Source: a bacterium (lineage in GTDB: Bacteria > Sysuimicrobiota > Sysuimicrobiia > Sysuimicrobiales > Segetimicrobiaceae). From it: 42,237 nt of DNA. The DNA is taken from positions 1 through 42,237 of the forward strand of contig DATGHU010000003.1 in NCBI GenBank assembly GCA_035307765.1, written 5' to 3'. Below, piece by piece: positions 14,546 to 22,992 of the stretch (the stretch's first letter is position 1; the number at the start of each line of letters is the position of its first letter). Under the pieces are notes generated by a model. That model saw only the letters and a list, made by a program, of their open reading frames with translations, made no database searches and had not been told where the DNA came from. A program made the translations under genes and the position numbers.

Positions 14546-15106
14546 TCAATCGCCGTACTTTTCCCGGAGCCGCTTGGAAAGGCGGAGCATCAACTGCATC
14601 CGTTCGAACTGGCCGGCCCATTCCGCCGTCACCGCCGAGAGCAGCGCGGGGCCCGGCGGGACGATCCCCGTGGGGCACGCCGGGCCGAGCCGGTCGGCGG
14701 CCATCTGCCGGTAGGTTGCCAGGGTGCGGTCGCCGTACCGGCCGCACTCGTGGTCGTCTTCGCTCAGGAAGATCACTGCCGGGACGCGCCGGCCGGCGTT
14801 CATCGACAAGGCATCCTGCGCGGCGGGCTGAACGTCCCGATCGACGAATCGCAGGCCGATCTTGGGATTCTGCTCGGCGATGCGCGCCAGGATGGGGCAC
14901 TGGTTCACGCAGTCGCCGCACCAAGCGCCGGCGACGCACAGCACGCGCATCTCACGGACGAAACCGGCAAGCAGCTCTCGGTGCTCGCCGGTCAGGCTGA
15001 CGCTGTCGTAGACGGCCTGCCAGCGCTTCTGCTGATCCGGGGTGGCATGCTTCGCGAGGAAATCGCGGTAGCTCAGACCTTCGGCAAAGACCTTGCCCCA
15101 TTCCAT
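14546..15106 (-). CDS. Thioredoxin-fold protein (Thioredoxin_9-like)
   Basis: 186 residues from ATG 15106. A thioredoxin-like core has the redox motif WCGDC in VLCVAGAWCGDCVNQCPIL (about residues 55-75), followed by strand LRFVDRDVQ and the cis-Pro region GRRVPAVIFLSED. An N-terminal helical arm and a C-terminal helical segment (LMLRLSKRLREKYGD) flank it. No signal peptide is present, so it acts in the cytosol. Proteins of this kind reduce or carry thiols; the partner is unknown. It precedes paaA on the same strand, but the paa promoter lies just downstream of its stop, so the two need not be one transcript. A link to the oxygen-using epoxidase (thiol protection) is speculative. Confidence 0.8.
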   Translation of the reverse strand: MEWGKVFAEGLSYRDFLAKHATPDQQKRWQAVYDSVSLTGEHRELLAGFVREMRVLCVAGAWCGDCVNQCPILARIAEQNPKIGLRFVDRDVQPAAQDALSMNAGRRVPAVIFLSEDDHECGRYGDRTLATYRQMAADRLGPACPTGIVPPGPALLSAVTAEWAGQFERMQLMLRLSKRLREKYGD

Positions 15107-15258
15107 CAGTTGAGCCCCCTCTCCACCGGGCGTGATCTGATATGGTCGAACGCCGACGATCGTTGCCCAATTTCCCCTGCCCGCCCTCGCCGGTGAGCGG
15201 AGCTGGGCGAGGGCGCCTGGTCGAGGAGAGGGTGGTGCGTGCCCCGAATCCCTTTCGC

Positions 15259-16392
15259 ATGAAAATCGCCTCGATCGTCTGCACGCCGCTGGCGGCGACC
15301 CCGCCTCGGCCGGTGCAGTTTTCCATCGGCACCTTCTCGACGTTCTATGCGGCGCTTGTGGAAGTCCGCACCGATGGTGGGCTGGTGGGTGTCGGAGAGT
15401 GCATCGTCCGCCGCGCTCCGGAGGTCGTGACCACGATCGTGGACCGTCTGCTGGCGCCTCCGCTCATCGGTCGTGACCCCTGGGACGTGGAGGGCCTCTG
15501 GGATGACATGCTCACCCTGCTTCGACGGTGGGGGCATTCACGCGGGTTCGTGGTCGAAGCGATGAGCGGGATCGACATCGCGCTGTGGGACCTGCTCGCC
15601 CGATCCGTGGACAAGCCCCTCTACAAGTTCCTCGGGGGGGCGGGGCGCGACCGGGTGCGGTGTTACGTCTCCAAGGTGTATTTTGACGAAATCCCCAGGA
15701 TGGCGGACGAAGCCCGGAAACTCGTCGCCGCGGGACACACCGCGATCAAGGTGCAGCTGGGATGGCCGTCGGCCCGCGGCGGTCACCACGCCGACGTGCA
15801 GACCGTGCGCGCGATCCGCGAGGCGGTCGGCCCCCGGGTGGAGATCATGCTCGACGCCAACGGCGCGTATGACGTCGGCACCGCCGTCCGCGTGGGGCGC
15901 CAATTGGAAGAGTTCAACGTCGCCTGGTTGGAGGAGCCGGTGCCGGCGGACGATCTAGAGGGGTACGCCCACCTTCGGCGCTCGGTGCGGATTCCGCTCG
16001 CTGCGGGGGAGACGGAGTTCGGTCTGTACGGATTCCGCGATCTCATCGCGCGCGGGTGCGTGGACGTCCTCCAACCCGAGGTCGCGCGAATCGGCGGCGT
16101 GACCGCCGCGCGGCGGTTGTGGGCGCTCGCCCACGCCCACAACCTGTTGTATGCGCCCCACACGGGGTTCAGCGGCGGCGTCGCCCATCTCGCTTCCCTC
16201 CACCTCGCCGCGGCCGCCCCCAACTTCTATACCTATGAGTACATGGGTACCGCTTACATTCAGAATCCGCTCCGGGACATCTTTACGGTCCCCTTCCCCG
16301 CCCCGCAAGACGGGCTTATTGCCCTCCCTCAGGCACCCGGGCTGGGGTTGGACGTCGACCGCGAGGCGATTCGACGCTACGCGATGCGCTAA
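15259..16392 (+). CDS. Enolase-superfamily enzyme (mandelate racemase/muconate lactonizing type)
   Basis: 377 residues from ATG 15259 (MKIASIVCTPL, the normal family start); GTG 15235 has the better ribosome site GAGGAGAGG and would add eight residues. The N-terminal capping domain runs to about residue 125 (GECIVRRAPE, GIDIALWDLLARS). The barrel follows with metal ligands: Asp in VEIMLDANGAYD, Glu in VAWLEEPVPADD, and Glu in PLAAGETEFG. The late motifs QPEVARIGGVT and APHTGFSGGV place the conserved His. A second-strand AIKVQLGW segment holds the expected Lys position. Such enzymes remove an alpha proton from a carboxylate (acid-sugar dehydration, racemisation). The substrate cannot be told. 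It is divergent from the thioredoxin-like gene and convergent with the DUF971 gene. Confidence 0.87.
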   Translation: MKIASIVCTPLAATPPRPVQFSIGTFSTFYAALVEVRTDGGLVGVGECIVRRAPEVVTTIVDRLLAPPLIGRDPWDVEGLWDDMLTLLRRWGHSRGFVVEAMSGIDIALWDLLARSVDKPLYKFLGGAGRDRVRCYVSKVYFDEIPRMADEARKLVAAGHTAIKVQLGWPSARGGHHADVQTVRAIREAVGPRVEIMLDANGAYDVGTAVRVGRQLEEFNVAWLEEPVPADDLEGYAHLRRSVRIPLAAGETEFGLYGFRDLIARGCVDVLQPEVARIGGVTAARRLWALAHAHNLLYAPHTGFSGGVAHLASLHLAAAAPNFYTYEYMGTAYIQNPLRDIFTVPFPAPQDGLIALPQAPGLGLDVDREAIRRYAMR

Positions 16393-16431
16393 CCAATACG
16401 ATGGTTCGACGTGGAGCGACGCCCGCGTGCA

Positions 16432-16767
16432 TCACCGCGCGCCGGCACGGCTCCGCGCGCACGTATCGCACTCGCAGATCTCGCGCAGAAACTTGAAAGT
16501 GTAGATGCCCGTGAGGTGACCATCCGACCACGTGAATTTGAGGGCGTACGCCCCGACCCGCCCGATCTCTTTGGGGTGGATGCCATCGGAGACCTTGGAG
16601 GGATCGAGGCGCTGTTCCCCGGTCCACTCATCGACACACAGCGCACACGGGCACCGCTCCCGCAGCAAACGGAAGGCGTGTCGGCTGCGGTGCCCGTCGT
16701 CCCAGGCCATGACGAGCACGCCGGGAGGCTCTTGGGCGATCTCCAGCGGGACCGGTGTGCGCGCCAC
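16432..16767 (-). CDS. DUF971 domain protein
   Basis: 111 residues. A single DUF971 domain (the N-terminal domain of gamma-butyrobetaine hydroxylase, found alone in many bacteria) has HAFRLLRERCPCALCVDEWT (CPCxxC), then ALKFTWSDGHLTGIYTFKFL and CECDTCA near the end. Four cysteines in two clusters suggest metal or Fe-S binding; stand-alone members have been tied to Fe-S protein maturation. The CDGSH gene follows on its 5' side on the same strand, and a 2Fe-2S molybdenum hydroxylase lies divergent, so an Fe-S context is plausible. Biochemical role is unproven. The stop lies 40 bases from that of the convergent enolase-family gene. Confidence 0.85.
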   Translation of the reverse strand: MARTPVPLEIAQEPPGVLVMAWDDGHRSRHAFRLLRERCPCALCVDEWTGEQRLDPSKVSDGIHPKEIGRVGAYALKFTWSDGHLTGIYTFKFLREICECDTCARSRAGAR

Positions 16768-16824
16768 TCACATCACCGCGGGTCCGTGAAGGAACGAGGG
16801 GTGGGCGGGCGGCCTCACCGGCCG

Positions 16825-17037
16825 CTACGCTCCTTTGACCGCGCGATTGGCGGCCTTGAAGCCGACTTTACTATGCGTGCCGTCGCAGAAGGGCTTGTTG
16901 ATGGACCCGCCACACCGGCACAGGGCGACCGTTTCTTTCAGAATCTCCCAGGTCTTCCCGTCTGGGTCGATGATCTTCGCCGGGCCCTTAACGAGGTACG
17001 GTCCGTTGTCGAGCGGGGTAATCGTTGCCTCTGCCAT
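16825..17037 (-). CDS. CDGSH-type iron-sulfur protein
   Basis: 70 residues from ATG 17037, with GGGAGGG 8 bases upstream. A longer in-frame start at 17130 lacks such a site. The C-terminal half has the CDGSH motif CRCGGSINKPFCDGTHSKVG: three Cys and one His that ligate a 2Fe-2S cluster. The N-terminal half, ITPLDNGPYLVKGPAKIIDP, is the common bacterial preamble for these proteins. They handle redox or transfer iron-sulfur clusters and are redox-labile through the His ligand. It sits on the minus strand next to DUF971, and divergent from the Fe-S subunit of a molybdenum hydroxylase. Joint function is inferred only from neighbourhood. Confidence 0.92.
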   Translation of the reverse strand: MAEATITPLDNGPYLVKGPAKIIDPDGKTWEILKETVALCRCGGSINKPFCDGTHSKVGFKAANRAVKGA

Positions 17038-17240
17038 TGGCAGTACCCTCCCTTCGATCTTGGACAGATCACGCGATGCGGTTTGTCTCGTTCTTCTGGC
17101 GAAACGCTCGCTGGGGTGCATCAATTCCAAATCTCTGTGCGTGCACGACCGCCCGCTCCCACTGGTTGCCCGCAGGACCGGAGCCCCGAGGAGCCGAATC
17201 CTGCACGTCGTTCCACGTGACAGTCAGATTGGAGGATACC

Positions 17241-17750
17241 GTGAATCCAGAAGCGCCGCCCACAGCAGGGACGCATCGCATTCACCTGAGCGTGAACGGT
17301 CGATCGCACGACGCCGTCGTGGCCCCGCGCCGCACCTTGTTGCATCTGTTGCGCGAAGACCTACACTTGACCGGCACCAAAGAGGGATGTTCGGTCGGGA
17401 CGTGTGGGGCGTGCACGGTGCTGGTTGATGGGAAGGCGATGCTCTCCTGCATGCTCCTGGCCGTTCAAGCGCACGGCCGGTCCGTGGAGACTGTGGAGGG
17501 CGTGGCTCAGCAAGAGGAGGCGGATCCGCTCCTGGCCGCCTTTATCGCGCACGATGCGTTTCAGTGTGGGTTCTGCACGCCGGGTCAGATCATGGCGCTG
17601 CGGGGGCTGTTTCGCCAACGGCCCAAGGCCTCGGCAGAGGAGATCCGGCGGGCGGTGGAAGGCAATGTCTGCCGCTGCGGGGCCCACCTGCGGGTCCAGG
17701 CTGCGGCGCTGGAGGTGGCCGGGCGGGTCGGTGCCGGCAAAAGCGGGTGA
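17241..17750 (+). CDS. Molybdenum hydroxylase 2Fe-2S subunit (XdhC/CoxS type)
   Basis: 169 residues from GTG 17241, with GGAGG 5 bases upstream; earlier in-frame starts lack a ribosome site. The plant-ferredoxin-like domain has KEGCSVGTCGACTVLVDGK and a later LSC (cluster II ligands). The C-terminal helical domain has FQCGFCTPGQIM and NVCRCGA (cluster I). It passes electrons from the molybdopterin subunit encoded 40 bases downstream to an FAD subunit or other acceptor. No FAD-binding subunit gene (CoxM type) lies in this operon, so the acceptor is unclear. No Tat signal is visible on this chain; the complex is probably cytosolic. The gene is divergent from the CDGSH gene, about 200 bases apart. 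Confidence 0.92.
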   Translation: MNPEAPPTAGTHRIHLSVNGRSHDAVVAPRRTLLHLLREDLHLTGTKEGCSVGTCGACTVLVDGKAMLSCMLLAVQAHGRSVETVEGVAQQEEADPLLAAFIAHDAFQCGFCTPGQIMALRGLFRQRPKASAEEIRRAVEGNVCRCGAHLRVQAAALEVAGRVGAGKSG

Positions 17751-17789
17751 GGTATGGCGGTTATCGCAGAAGAGCACGTGGAGGGGTAA

Positions 17790-20093
17790 ATGCCGCGGAT
17801 CATCAAGCAAAAGATCGAATTTGAGGGACGGGTCGAAGAGCGCGAGGTCGTTATCGAGGGGGATGACCTTCCCATCTGGACGGCGGATGAGCCGTTCACC
17901 GTTGTGGGCACGCCGGTCACGCGGGTCGACGGCCAGGAACGGGTGAGCGGCGCCGCCCGATATACCGTGGATCTCTATCCTCCGGGGATGCTCCATGGAG
18001 CCGTTCTGCGCAGTCCCCACGCGCACGCGCGCGTGGTGCGGCTGGACACCGCGAAGGCCGAGCGGTTCCCTGGAGTGCGCGCGGTGCTCTCCCACCTCAA
18101 CGCCCCCAAGATTCGCTGGTACAATGGGGCGAGCTGGCTCTTTGATCCCGAGCTGCGGTATGTCGGCGACGAGATCGCCGCCGTCTTTGCCGATGACGCG
18201 GAGGCCGCGCGTGACGCGCTGGATCTGATCGAGATCGACTACGAAGTGCTCCCGCACGTGATCGACGCCGAGGCGGCGATCCGGCCGGGGGCGGTGCTCG
18301 TGCACCCCAGCGGGAACATCCTTGACGGCGCCCCGGAGCGCTATGAGCGCGGGAACGTCGCGCAGGCTCTCGATCGCGCCGACGCCACGGTCGACCTCAC
18401 CGTTCATACCCCGGATCAGCTGCATCACAGCATGGAGACCCACGGCTCCCTGGTCGAGTGGTCCGGCGATCGCCTGACGATCTGGGATTCCACGCAGCAT
18501 ATCTTCGGGGTCCGTCGGCAGCTCGCCGGCGCCCTGAAGATCCCCATGGACACGGTCCGTGTGGTCAGTCCGTTCATGGGTGGAGGGTTCGGCAGCAAGA
18601 ACGGCGCCGGGAAGTACACGGTGATCGCGGCGCTAGCGGCGCGCCTGGCCGGGCGGCCGGCCCGCCTCTTCTACACGCGAATCGAGGAGAGCGAAGCCGC
18701 GGGAAAGCGCCCCCGCAGCATTCAAAAGATCCGGTTGGGCGCTCGCCGCGATGGGACGCTCACGGCAATCGATTACTGGGGGCTATCGAACGTCGGGGCC
18801 TACCGCGCGGTCACGACGCCGCTCAGCGGCCCGGCTAAGGAACTGTACGCCTGCCCCAACGTCCGGACGGACACCGCCTCCGTGTTCACCCACACCGGGC
18901 CCGCGGCGGCGTTCCGGGCTCCAGGGTACGTGGAGGCTACCGTCGCGCTCGAGTGCGCGGTGGAGGCGCTCGCGGACCAACTCGGGCTGGATCCGGTGGA
19001 GGTGCGCGTGCGGAACCATGCCGACGAGGATCAGGTGCAGCGACGTCCGTATTCGAGCAAGTTTCTGCGGGAGGCCTATCGGCTCGGCGCGCGGTCGATC
19101 GGGTGGGAGCGCCGGAGGCCGACCCCGGCCGGACCGACCCTCGACGGGACGAAGCGCCGGGGAATCGGCATGGCCGGTCAGCTTTGGGGGGGGGCGGGCT
19201 CGCCGCCGGCGTACGCGGAGATCCGGCTGAACGTCGATGGGACGGCGGAGATTCGGATTGGAACCCAGGATATCGGAACGGGCGCCAAAACGGCCCTCAC
19301 CCAGATCGCCGCCGAAGTGCTTAGTTTGCCGGTTGGTCGGGTGCGTCTCATCCTCGGGGATACGGACCTTCCCTACAGCCCGCTGTCCGCGGGCAGCCAA
19401 ACGATCGCGTCGTGTGGTCCCGCCGTGCGCATGGCGGCGGATGAGGTGCGCAGGCATCTGCTCGATGCCGCGGCTTCGGTGCTCGAGGCGGCCCCCAACG
19501 ATATCCGGCTGCAGGCCGGGGAGCTGCACGTCGCGGGGGTTCCCGATCGAAAGATCTCGATCTCCGAGCTGACCGGCCGCATGGGGAACTTTACCATCGC
19601 CGGGCGCGGGTTCCGGGGCGCCAACCCAAGTGACGTGACGATCCGCACCTGGGGTGCCCAATTTGCCGAGGTCGAGGTGGACACCGAGACGGGGGAAGTG
19701 ACCGTCCTCAAAATCGCCGCCTGCCACGACGTCGGTCGGGTGATCAACCCTTTGCAATTCGAGAGCCAGATCCAGGGGGGCGTGATTCAGGGGTTGGGGT
19801 TCGCTCTCAGTGAGGATCACGCCACCGACCCCGAGACCGGTACCGTGCTGGACGTGGGGTTCGACGGCTATGCGGTGCCTCGGGTCTCGATGATTCCGGA
19901 AATCGAATCACTGGCGGTCAATATTCCTGACCCCGTGGCGAACAATCTGGGGGTGAAGGGGGTTGGTGAGCCGCCGATCATTCCCACCGCGGCCGCGATC
20001 GCCAACGCCGTCGCCAACGCCCTGGGGGTCCGGATCACGGACCTGCCGATTACCCCGATGAAGGTTCTGCGTGCGCTCGGGCGAGTCGGGTAA
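17790..20093 (+). CDS. Molybdenum hydroxylase large (molybdopterin) subunit
   Basis: 767 residues from ATG 17790, with GGAGGGG 4 bases upstream. It follows the xanthine dehydrogenase/aldehyde oxidase layout. The a/b hammerhead domain (residues ~45-150) has VSGAARYTVDLYPPGMLHG. The Mo-cofactor domains carry VVSPFMGGGFGSKNGAGK, HTGPAAAFRAPGYVEAT, GTQDIGTGAKTALTQIAAEV, and near the end GVGEPPIIPTAAAI with the base-catalyst Glu. The loop reading AFRAPG, not AYxCSFR, argues against a form I CO dehydrogenase. A 40-residue N-terminal arm (PRIIKQKIEFEGRVEEREVV) is unusual. Substrate is unknown (purine, aldehyde or aromatic acid). With the small subunit it forms a two-subunit enzyme lacking a local FAD chain. 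Confidence 0.93.
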   Translation: MPRIIKQKIEFEGRVEEREVVIEGDDLPIWTADEPFTVVGTPVTRVDGQERVSGAARYTVDLYPPGMLHGAVLRSPHAHARVVRLDTAKAERFPGVRAVLSHLNAPKIRWYNGASWLFDPELRYVGDEIAAVFADDAEAARDALDLIEIDYEVLPHVIDAEAAIRPGAVLVHPSGNILDGAPERYERGNVAQALDRADATVDLTVHTPDQLHHSMETHGSLVEWSGDRLTIWDSTQHIFGVRRQLAGALKIPMDTVRVVSPFMGGGFGSKNGAGKYTVIAALAARLAGRPARLFYTRIEESEAAGKRPRSIQKIRLGARRDGTLTAIDYWGLSNVGAYRAVTTPLSGPAKELYACPNVRTDTASVFTHTGPAAAFRAPGYVEATVALECAVEALADQLGLDPVEVRVRNHADEDQVQRRPYSSKFLREAYRLGARSIGWERRRPTPAGPTLDGTKRRGIGMAGQLWGGAGSPPAYAEIRLNVDGTAEIRIGTQDIGTGAKTALTQIAAEVLSLPVGRVRLILGDTDLPYSPLSAGSQTIASCGPAVRMAADEVRRHLLDAAASVLEAAPNDIRLQAGELHVAGVPDRKISISELTGRMGNFTIAGRGFRGANPSDVTIRTWGAQFAEVEVDTETGEVTVLKIAACHDVGRVINPLQFESQIQGGVIQGLGFALSEDHATDPETGTVLDVGFDGYAVPRVSMIPEIESLAVNIPDPVANNLGVKGVGEPPIIPTAAAIANAVANALGVRITDLPITPMKVLRALGRVG

Positions 20094-20246
20094 CCCCCAT
20101 GCCTCATCCCTGACAGAGGGCGGTTGCGGAGGCACCACTCGCGCCGGCGGAATCGGCATGGAAACCCTGGGGTCCTCGGGTGTATATCGCTCTCCCCCCG
20201 GGGCGCATCCCACGATCGTCCTCAGCGCGGCCTTGGAATGGAAGAT

Positions 20247-20585
20247 TTACTTGAGGTACTCCTCTCGAACTGGGTAGAAAACTTCCGCCAGTATCACGCG
20301 GTCCTTACCGGTGCGCAATCCGTGGGCGGTGCCGCCGGGGATCGCGTACATGTCTCCCGGCCTCAGCGTGCGCTTTTCGTCCGCGATCCAGAACTCAAGC
20401 TCGCCCTCAACGACCAAGCCGAGTTGTTCGTGAGGGTGGGAATGGGTCGGGACCTCGATGGTCGGGGCCAACTCCGCGTGCATGAGCATCGCCTGTTGAC
20501 CGGCGAGGGGTTTGATGGTCACACCCTTCATGATTTCCTTGCCGGGCAGCGTCCTGACTGATGTAAACACGTGCTTCCCGTTCAT
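20247..20585 (-). CDS. Single-domain cupin
   Basis: 112 residues from ATG 20585. Cupin motif 1 is VPTHSHPHEQLGLVVEGELE (His-x-His and Glu metal ligands, followed by Gly), and motif 2 is LRPGDMYAIPGGTAHGL (last His ligand). Length and single domain match the small metal-binding cupins that act as auxiliary or sugar/organic-acid-modifying proteins. An in-frame ATG at 20648 would add 21 residues with no similarity; ATG 20585 has a G-rich stretch (GCGGGGGG) upstream. It is convergent with the molybdenum hydroxylase operon, 150 bases apart. No function can be assigned beyond metal-dependent small-molecule binding. Confidence 0.85.
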   Translation of the reverse strand: MNGKHVFTSVRTLPGKEIMKGVTIKPLAGQQAMLMHAELAPTIEVPTHSHPHEQLGLVVEGELEFWIADEKRTLRPGDMYAIPGGTAHGLRTGKDRVILAEVFYPVREEYLK

Positions 20586-21048
20586 GCGATCCCCCCGCTT
20601 CCCTGCCGGGCTGGTCTTTTGGCGCCAAGCTGACTCCTGCAAAAACACCGCCGGAGGAAGCCCACGGGGCTTTCGAGGGAAGGTAAGAGGTTACCTTTCT
20701 TCCTTTCGCCTTCGATCTTTCGCCGCGGGAGGATTTCCTGTTCTGTGCCCAGCAGGGGGGGCACTTTCCTGTAGCCATGGTGCTTACATTCTTCACCGTC
20801 TGGGAGGCTCAGTACTTGGGGGGCTTGTCGTGAAAGTTCCCGTGGTGTGCATGTTGGGTCCCCATGAAAGCCCGTTTCTCAAATGTGGAGAGACGATCCG
20901 CGACGGCTCCTTCTGGACCTGAACTCGCGGTTGCGCAGCCTATGTCGATAATTTCCCTCCGGACGTCATTGCTTGCGGCGGTGGTGGCGATCGTCTCCCA
21001 ACGGCATCCTCGATCGCGATCCTGGAAAGCCTCAGGGCTGCACGAGCG
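20586..21048. other. Intergenic region between cupin and polymerase-like gene
   Basis: About 460 bases with no convincing gene; frames on the plus strand show no domain and no good ribosome site. Small hairpins occur, such as GGTAA/TTACC near 20683-20696 and AAGCCC/GGGCTT near 20657-20671. They lie in what would be the cupin 5' leader on the minus strand. Nothing matches a riboswitch I know. Confidence 0.4.
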
Positions 21049-22992
21049 TCAGGGGAGCCCCGTCTCAAGCTTGTGGAGAAGACGGCCGGCCCCCACCATC
21101 TCCGCTTGGGTCTCCAGGTACCGGGCGTCGTGCCCTTCGTGACTCTCGATCGACCGCAACTCGAGCGGATACAGCCGAATCGCCTCCCGCAGCGGCGGGA
21201 TGGCCTCCTGGCGGTCGCCTCCGCCGACGAGCGCCTCCCCCAGCCACATCCGGTAAGCGGGGGCGTAGGGGTCGAGGACGATCGCCTGTCGGAGGGCGGC
21301 AGCGGCTTCGGCGTAGCGCCCTTCGGCCTGCCGCAGGCGGCCGAGGGCGGCCCGCGGGTAGGCCTCCCAGGGATCCAAGCGTGCGGCCCGCTCGTAGAGG
21401 TCGGCCGCCTGCTCCCTCCCTGTCCACCACGGTCCCATCGCCGAATCGATGCGGCGCAGGTAGAGATCGGCCAGGAGATCGCCGCAGTACGGTGGGATGA
21501 TTCCGTTGAGCGGATCGGCGGTCATCGCGGCGCTGAAGAGGCGTACCGCCTCCGCGTACCCCCCGGCTTGCACCTGCGCGGTCGCCTCCGCGTGCAGGCG
21601 CGTGGCCTGTTCGATCGAGGGAAGGAGCGGAGGCAGTTCGACAAGGACGATCAGCAGGGGGAGCGCGAGTAACCGCTGCCAGAATCGCAGAGGGGGGCGG
21701 TCGTGCGATTCGTGGGCGGCCACCGCGGCGGTGAAAGCGATCAGCATGACGCTGTTCGAGATGACAAAGAGCGTCGAGTCCACCATGCTCGTCGTCCCGA
21801 CCGCCGCGGCCGTGGCAGTCCAGGTCCCAAGCCAGATGCGCGCCTCGGCGTCGCCCCGGCGGAACCGGGAAGCCATCCGCCCAAGACCCCACAGGATCGC
21901 GCACCACAGGATGAGGAGCCCGATCACGCCCGTTTCAGCGAGGAGCTCGAGGTAATCGTTGTGCGCCGACCCAGGAACCCGCAGCGCGGCGTAGGTCGTC
22001 ATTACCCCCGGCGGCCGGTACCGCGAATAGACCGAATTGAATGTGCCGATGCCCGTCCCCCAGACCCTGTGCGCCTCCCAGACCCGCACGGCCGTGCGCC
22101 AGATGAAGAGGCGGCTCGTCGCCGTGTCCTGCGGGTCGAGCGTGACGCTCTCGGCCCGCAGCCCCACCGCGGGGAACCGCAGCGTCATCAAACCGGCCAC
22201 GGCCACGATGACGATCAGCACCGGCCACGCGCGCCGCCGGACCGGCCACAGCAGCCAGCCGGCGCTGAGGACGAACACCACCAGGCCGGCGTACGCGCCG
22301 CGCGAGTAGGTGAGCGGGAGCGCGCCGACCGCAAGGGCCAGCGTCAGGCCCGGGAGCAGGCGGGCCCGGCCGGGAAGGTCCATGGCGAGCAGCGCCGACA
22401 CCCCGATGCCGATGAGGAGGAATTCCCCCAGGACGTTGGGATTTGCGAGCGTGCCGTGGATGCGGGTGTGGATCACCGCGGCGAAGGCTCGGCTGAGCCA
22501 GTAGGCCGGAGTCTGCTCGCCGCTCACGAACTGCCCGAGGCCGATTCCCGCCTCCGCCGTCGCGATCAGCGCGAGCCCCACGAGGAGGGCCCGCGTTTTG
22601 GCGCGGTCGGTGAGGCTGATGGTGATCGCGAGGGCGAGGACGACGGCCGGAACGAGAAAGAAGATCTCATCGCGGGTAGCGTAGATATCGGTCGTCCGCG
22701 CCAGCGAGACCAAGCACACGGCGGTAACGGCCGCGAGCCCCCCGATCAGCGGGGCCGGCAGCGCCCTGCCGCCGAGAAGCCACCGCGCGAGCGCGGCGGC
22801 GCCGATGAGGAGCGCGGCCCGCTCGTCATCCGCCAGGAGGCGGCGGTGCCCACCGAAGCCCGCCGCCGGCATCAAGGTGAGCCCCTCGAGTGCGATCTTC
22901 GCGCACAGGACCAACACCGCCACCAGGATCGCCCAGTCGAGGGCCCGGCCGATCCTGTCCCAGGTCCGGGGAAGGGCTATCGACCCAGCCAT
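21049..22992 (-). CDS. O-antigen ligase/polymerase-family membrane protein with TPR tail
   Basis: 647 residues from ATG 22992, a start that overlaps the SDR stop by 16 bases; longer in-frame starts would run back through the SDR gene. The N-terminal ~450 residues have about ten to twelve transmembrane helices and the Wzy_C signatures GTLANPNVLGEFLLIGIG, LTYSRGAYAGLVVFVL and the external loop segment RVWGTGIGTFNSVYSRYRPP followed by GSAHNDYLELLAETG (conserved His). The C-terminal ~180 residues are TPR-like (GGYAEAVRLFSAAMTADPLN; AEGRYAEAAAALRQAIVLDP). Such proteins ligate or polymerise lipid-linked glycans at the outer face of the membrane, or glycosylate pilins. Pilin glycosylation is a tempting but unproven link to the two pilin clusters. 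Confidence 0.85.
   Translation of the reverse strand: MAGSIALPRTWDRIGRALDWAILVAVLVLCAKIALEGLTLMPAAGFGGHRRLLADDERAALLIGAAALARWLLGGRALPAPLIGGLAAVTAVCLVSLARTTDIYATRDEIFFLVPAVVLALAITISLTDRAKTRALLVGLALIATAEAGIGLGQFVSGEQTPAYWLSRAFAAVIHTRIHGTLANPNVLGEFLLIGIGVSALLAMDLPGRARLLPGLTLALAVGALPLTYSRGAYAGLVVFVLSAGWLLWPVRRRAWPVLIVIVAVAGLMTLRFPAVGLRAESVTLDPQDTATSRLFIWRTAVRVWEAHRVWGTGIGTFNSVYSRYRPPGVMTTYAALRVPGSAHNDYLELLAETGVIGLLILWCAILWGLGRMASRFRRGDAEARIWLGTWTATAAAVGTTSMVDSTLFVISNSVMLIAFTAAVAAHESHDRPPLRFWQRLLALPLLIVLVELPPLLPSIEQATRLHAEATAQVQAGGYAEAVRLFSAAMTADPLNGIIPPYCGDLLADLYLRRIDSAMGPWWTGREQAADLYERAARLDPWEAYPRAALGRLRQAEGRYAEAAAALRQAIVLDPYAPAYRMWLGEALVGGGDRQEAIPPLREAIRLYPLELRSIESHEGHDARYLETQAEMVGAGRLLHKLETGLP

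Noticed and set aside
17361-18500. 379-codon open frame on the minus strand
   Set aside because: Antisense to the molybdenum hydroxylase genes, whose Fe-S and Mo-cofactor motifs are complete.
17790-20093. Form I carbon monoxide dehydrogenase large subunit
   Set aside because: The active-site loop reads AFRAPG instead of AYxCSFR, and no CoxM gene is present.
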